Shown: positions 14,665-17,585 of the stretch, one piece after another | Layout: every line of letters starts with the position of its first letter | Position numbering within the stretch: position 1 is the stretch's first letter | Assembly: GCA_964624765.1 (NCBI GenBank) | Contig: CAZUZO010000072.1 | Coordinates: 1 to 17,585, forward strand | Origin: JAGTVB01 sp964624765 | GTDB taxonomy: Bacteria > Pseudomonadota > Gammaproteobacteria > HK1 | Length of the DNA: 17,585 nucleotides | Reading direction: 5' to 3' | The notes under the pieces: model-generated | The model's database searches: none | The model's input: only the letters and a program-made list of their open reading frames with translations | Told to the model about the DNA's origin: nothing | Position numbers and translations under genes: made by a program

Positions 14665-15660
14665 ATGAGGGGTTTCGGACTGGTGGCTTGCCTGTTGGTG
14701 GCCGTGGTAGGGCTGCTGTTTCTGCTCACCCGGTATGGGATTGGGCGAGCCGAGGCCGACTACCCGCCGCTGGGGCGGTTTGTGGAGGTGGATGGCGTAC
14801 GGCTGCACTTCGTCGAGGCGGGCCAGGGTACCCCCATCGTTTTCATTCACGGCGCGAGCAGCACGCTTAGAGATTTCGTCACCAGCGTCTTTCCTCTGCT
14901 GGGAGAGCGCCATCGGTTGCTGGCCTTCGATCGGCCGGGCTACGGTTACAGCGAGCGCCCCGAAGCGGGAGGCTGGCTCGATCCCGCTCGCCAGGCAGCG
15001 CTCATCGGCCAGGCTTTGCGGGCCCTCGGAGTGGATCAGCCGGTTTGGGTCGGCCACTCTTGGAGTGGCTCGTTGGTGTTGGCTTACCTGCTGGAAAATC
15101 CCCAACAGGTGGCCGGAGGCGTTCTCCTCGGTGGTGCGAGTCACCCGTGGGTCGGGGGGGTCGCGTGGGTGCGGCGGGTAGCGGGGGTGCCTTGGTTGGG
15201 GGATCTGTTTGCGCGTACCGCTGTTTACCCGCTCGGCAAGCTACTACTGGAGCACGCCGTGGCTGAAGTGTTCTCTCCCGAGGCCGTGAGCCCCTGCTAT
15301 GTGGAACGCACCGGCGTCGTGCTCGCGTTGCGACCCCGATCCTTCTTGGTAGATGCCGAAGACGTACGCGAGCTGAGCGAATACCTGCATCGCCAGAGCC
15401 AACGCTACGTTGACATCGAACGGCCACTGTTATTGATCACGGGTGATGCCGATCGGGTGGTGCCTCCCGCTAATCATGCCGAGCGGCTGATCAAGCAGGT
15501 TCCCCACGCCGAGCTCGTGTATCTGGAGGATGCGGGCCATGCGGTGCATCACACCCAGTCCGAACGGGTCGCCGCACTCATCGGCGATTTTGCCGAACGG
15601 GTCAATGGGATGCGCCAGGCACACGTTAGCCGAAGCGGGTCCGTGACTGGGGGAGGGTAG
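14665..15660 (+). CDS. Membrane-anchored alpha/beta hydrolase
   Basis: This 331-residue protein starts with an uncleaved-looking signal anchor, LVACLLVAVVGLLFLLTRYG (~6-25), followed by the catalytic domain outside or at the membrane face. The fold markers are in order: YPPLGRFVEVDGVRLHFVEAG, oxyanion loop FIHGASS, FDRPGYGYSERP, nucleophile elbow GHSWSG (Ser132), acid GDADRVVPP (Asp263) and DAGHAVHH (His292). The triad is complete. The family covers esterases, lipases, haloalkane dehalogenases and PHA depolymerase-like enzymes; the substrate cannot be assigned. The C-terminal ~20 residues (RQAHVSRSGSVTGGG) are low-complexity. GGGAG (14646-14650) lies 14 bases before the ATG. It follows the dikinase gene without a terminator and is closed by the terminator at 15754-15785. 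Confidence 0.88.
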   Translation: MRGFGLVACLLVAVVGLLFLLTRYGIGRAEADYPPLGRFVEVDGVRLHFVEAGQGTPIVFIHGASSTLRDFVTSVFPLLGERHRLLAFDRPGYGYSERPEAGGWLDPARQAALIGQALRALGVDQPVWVGHSWSGSLVLAYLLENPQQVAGGVLLGGASHPWVGGVAWVRRVAGVPWLGDLFARTAVYPLGKLLLEHAVAEVFSPEAVSPCYVERTGVVLALRPRSFLVDAEDVRELSEYLHRQSQRYVDIERPLLLITGDADRVVPPANHAERLIKQVPHAELVYLEDAGHAVHHTQSERVAALIGDFAERVNGMRQAHVSRSGSVTGGG

Positions 15661-15753
15661 ATGGACCAGGGAATCTGACACCCTTGCGGCTCAGCCACCG
15701 CCCAACCCCCTGTAACCTCGAAATGAGCCCAGAAATGAGAAGTCGTTTTAGAG

Positions 15754-15785
15754 ATGTTACGAGCGCCGGCCCTCGTGACATTTTT
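15754..15785 (+). terminator. Rho-independent terminator of the dikinase-hydrolase unit
   Basis: ATGTTACGAG (15754-15763) pairs with CTCGTGACAT (15772-15781) over 10 bp with one wobble and an 8-base GC-rich loop. The stem runs directly into TTTTT. It separates the core block from the accessory DNA that follows. Confidence 0.88.
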
Positions 15786-15810
15786 AAAACAGCTTCTTAG
15801 ACAACAGACA

Positions 15811-15872
15811 TTATCGGAAAGGACACCATCTGGACCCTTATTATTTGTGGTGTGCGATTGGGTTTCCGATAA
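15811..15872 (+). repeat. Perfect 10-bp inverted repeat in front of the DUF29 gene
   Basis: TTATCGGAAA (15811-15820) and TTTCCGATAA (15863-15872) are exact inverse complements bounding 62 bp. Inside, ACACCA (15823-15828) pairs with TGGTGT (15849-15854), so a two-part stem-loop can form. It ends 19 bp before the DUF29 start codon. It could be a structured mRNA leader, an operator pair or a tiny mobile-element remnant. Confidence 0.5.
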
Positions 15873-15891
15873 AGTTTTATGAGAGAGAAAG

Positions 15892-16347
15892 ATGGGCGCA
15901 GAGACAACTTACGCGACGGATTTTAATCTATGGATTCAACGGACAGCCAGGCTTTTGCGTGAACATCGTTGGCGAGATATTGATTTGAAGAACTTGATTG
16001 AGGAGATCGAGGACTTGGGCAAGAGTGAAAGAAGAGGTATTGCAAGTCAATTGACTCGCCTCTTGCTGCATCTGCTCAAGTGGCAATATCAGCCGCAACG
16101 GCGTTCAGATAGCTGGCTTGACTCTATCACTGACGCAAGGCTTCAAATCGAACTAACGCTTAAAGATAGTCCTAGTTTAGGAGTCTATGCCTCAGTACAG
16201 CTTGATCGGAGTTATCAAAAAGCGCGCCATAGTGCGTCAAAGCAAACGCAGCTTCCTCTTTCATCATTCCCTGAAGAATGCCCGTATTTACTGGAGAATG
16301 TTCTTAATGAAGATTGGTTGCCAGAGTCAGCTCACTCTAACGAATAA
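15892..16347 (+). CDS. DUF29 domain-containing protein
   Basis: This 151-residue helical protein shows the DUF29 signature almost from its start: YATDFNLWIQRTARLLREHRWRDIDLKNLIEEIEDLGKSERR, then QLTRLLLHLLKWQYQPQRRSDSWLDSI and the late segment FPEECPYLLENVLNEDWLP. DUF29 proteins are abundant, multi-copy proteins of cyanobacteria and purple sulfur bacteria with no known function; some have been suggested to belong to addiction or mobile modules, unproven. The ATG has a purine-rich site, GAGAGAGAAAG, directly upstream. The gene is visibly richer in A and T than the genes on its left and stands next to mobile-element remnants, consistent with horizontal acquisition. Confidence 0.9.
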   Translation: MGAETTYATDFNLWIQRTARLLREHRWRDIDLKNLIEEIEDLGKSERRGIASQLTRLLLHLLKWQYQPQRRSDSWLDSITDARLQIELTLKDSPSLGVYASVQLDRSYQKARHSASKQTQLPLSSFPEECPYLLENVLNEDWLPESAHSNE

Positions 16348-16356
16348 CGAGCCCGG

Positions 16357-16385
16357 GTAGGATGCGGTGAGGAACGAACCGCATC
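16357..16385 (+). repeat. REP-type palindromic element
   Basis: The tetranucleotide GTAG (16357-16360) precedes an 8-bp hairpin, GATGCGGT (16361-16368) with ACCGCATC (16378-16385). This GTAG-plus-hairpin layout is the form recognised by RAYT transposases. It lies 43 bp upstream of a RAYT remnant, as cognate REPs usually do. Confidence 0.65.
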
Positions 16386-16427
16386 GATCGAGACACGACC
16401 CAATCCAGGTGATCGAGCCAGAATTGG

Positions 16428-16718
16428 ATGACCGAATATCGGCGTGCGAAGATCCAAGGGGCGACCTATTCTTTCACCGTGGATTGTGCCGAGCGCCACG
16501 GAAATCATGAGTGGGTGGACGCTATCGATCGACGACGGCAGAGCTTGCGCAAAATCAAGAGCGAGCTTCCCTTCGAAATCGATGCGATGGGCGCACTGTC
16601 CGAGGACCTACATTGCATCTGGACTTTGTCGGCCGGCGCGCTAACGACAAGAGGTCAGCCGCGCCCGCCCATGACACCGGTGGCCGCGCTGAGTCTCGAC
16701 GCCATTGAGGTGATATAG
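16428..16718 (+). pseudogene. Truncated RAYT (REP-associated tyrosine transposase) remnant
   Basis: The N-terminal ~68 residues match the RAYT/IS200-like Y1 transposase start: MTEYRRAKIQGATYSFTV, AERHGN, LPFEIDAM and LHCIWTL. The usual HUH-type DHLHC is EDLHC here, so one catalytic metal-binding His is Asp (residue 60). The reading after about residue 70 (TTRGQPRPPMTPVAAL) no longer resembles the family. The C-terminal half with the catalytic tyrosine is absent. The stop codon is supplied by the TATAGT end of the 114-bp repeat at 16714. Intact RAYTs run to roughly 150-250 residues. The protein is almost certainly inactive, so its REP would depend on a copy elsewhere. Confidence 0.8.
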
Positions 16719-16826
16719 TACCGCTAATTGAGATCAGAGTATTGCTTAATCCCATCTTATTGATTTTCAAACAGTAATAGCAAGATAATTATTGGAAATG
16801 TCCGGATCAGAATTAGCCGAACTATA
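16714..16826. repeat. 114-bp MITE-like repeat, copy 2
   Basis: This copy starts TATAGTACCGCTAATT and ends AGCCGAACTATA, in the same orientation as the copy at 1878-1991. The left 24 bp differ from copy 1 at one position (base 7), and the right end (CCGGATCAGAATTAGCCG and following) at one position, while the central ~60 bp are clearly diverged with one length change. It abuts the broken RAYT frame and provides its stop codon. Confidence 0.7.
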
Positions 16827-17478
16827 CATATCCCTCAAGAGGTAGGCCTCTGGAGTCTCGATAGGAGGGAGGCGTGATGCCCCATGAGGCAGTCGGATTG
16901 GCATCGCTCGTGGTCGCGAGCCACAGCCTAGCTTAGATCCCGCCGGATATTTTCACGGTCGGCGTCGTTCTCGTCAATGGCTAGCCGCGTTATCACGGCT
17001 TGTAGCGGTGTACATGCCCCGTACCAAGGGTAAGCCTGTACCGAGGTTCAGGGCTCACATTGCAATGATTGCTTCGATTTCTGCCCCCGTGATGTGGTCT
17101 AGAGACGCTATCAGCACGCCATAGACCCAGACAAGAACCGTTGGGAGTTCTGCCCGCCAGGGCTCGCGATCAGGGATGTGGTGGAGCGGTTTTCCGAGCC
17201 GTGGTGATCGTCAGACGCGGGGTCAAGCCGTGATTGAAATAGATCAGATATCAAGACGCGACCCTAATCTCCGACCCCTCATGACCTCACCGAATGCCTT
17301 CTTAACCATGGAGAATCGTTGAGAGAATCCTAGGTGAACGATCTTCTCTCTCTGTCCTGTTCGGTGCGGATGCTAAACTGCTTTAATCGCTCGCGGCTTC
17401 GCTCCGTACTCGCTGCGCACGGGGTGACGCTCAACTTGCGACCCGTTAGGCGCACTATGAGGCAAGATCAATAACGCC
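16827..17478. other. ~650-bp stretch without an intact gene; decayed coding traces
   Basis: No gene is intact. A 19-codon open frame at 16877-16936 (MPHEAVGLASLVV...) follows a near-perfect Shine-Dalgarno, GGAGGGAGG (16864-16872); it may be a broken gene start. At 17103-17207 a 34-residue protein-like stretch contains DPDKNRWEFCPPG and RDVVERFSEPW, but it has a stop codon directly upstream (17100-17102) and no start. The segment 17440-17460 ends in a GTTAGGC motif before the last open frame. These read as debris of transferred DNA. Confidence 0.4.
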
Positions 17479-17585
17479 ATGAGCATCATGGACGATTACG
17501 TGACATTCAAAGTTCCTCTTGACCTAGCCAGTACTCTGGCTGGGGGCGTGATTGGTTTCTTGCTTGTTTTCTTTGTCGATTGGGT
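17479..17585 (+). CDS. Start of a small membrane protein, cut by the window edge
   Basis: The open frame begins MSIMDDYVTFKVPLDLA and enters a hydrophobic helix, GGVIGFLLVFFVDW, still open at the window end. A second in-frame ATG lies at 17488. There is no strong Shine-Dalgarno (GAGG at 17459-17462 is too distant), so the start is uncertain. The family is not recognisable from 35 residues. Confidence 0.45.
   Translation, partial: MSIMDDYVTFKVPLDLASTLAGGVIGFLLVFFVDW

Noticed and set aside
14518..15144. 208-codon minus-strand open frame
   Set aside because: It is a shadow of the alpha/beta hydrolase gene, which has a complete catalytic triad on the other strand; the same applies to the 198-codon frame at 8546-9142 over tag and the 232-codon frame at 10966-11664 over the dikinase.

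Overview
The window looks like chromosome of a GC-rich gammaproteobacterium, most plausibly a sulfur- and storage-compound-metabolising Chromatiales-type lineage. The evidence is a phasin (polyhydroxyalkanoate granule protein), a DsrC/TusE-type sulfur-carrier protein, a YcbZ/LonH-like protease, NudL, Tag, a DUF29 protein, a RAYT/REP remnant and a glucan water dikinase. There are no rRNA or tRNA genes and no CRISPR array, and the lineage call is an inference from gene content only.

Region 1 (1-2408) is loosely packed. It holds a 133-bp mini-transposon-like element with perfect 8-bp direct repeats (139-287), a phasin gene with a palindrome in its promoter region, a good terminator, a DsrC/TusE-like gene with a near-consensus promoter, and a 114-bp palindromic-ended repeat (1878-1991) whose second copy lies at 16714-16826. 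Region 2 (2409-4130) holds an RRM RNA-binding protein with a long leader and a strong terminator, a hemolysin III/PAQR membrane protein, and a 507-bp gene-free stretch carrying two of the three copies of an unusual 17-nt motif.

Region 3 (4131-9315) is a dense block of + strand genes: a LonH-like ATP-dependent protease overlapping a universal-stress-like protein, a hemerythrin, then a GNAT acetyltransferase overlapping 3-methyladenine DNA glycosylase I. Both overlaps are TTGA junctions with TTG starts. The theme is stress response: protein quality control, O2/iron sensing and DNA alkylation repair. A convergent NudL-type Nudix hydrolase follows on the minus strand.

Region 4 (10186-15660) is the most unusual part. 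A small four-helix membrane protein leads into a ~1200-residue alpha-glucan, water dikinase with two N-terminal CBM45-like modules, the phosphohistidine motif and the ATP-binding motifs of the plant starch-phosphorylating enzyme. A membrane-anchored alpha/beta hydrolase comes next, and the unit ends at a canonical terminator (15754-15785). With the phasin gene this suggests a cell that stores both polyester and alpha-glucan.

Region 5 (15786-17585) is accessory DNA: a perfect inverted repeat in front of a lower-GC DUF29 gene, a REP hairpin next to a decayed RAYT transposase, the second copy of the 114-bp repeat, about 650 bp of decayed sequence, and the start of a small membrane protein cut by the window edge.
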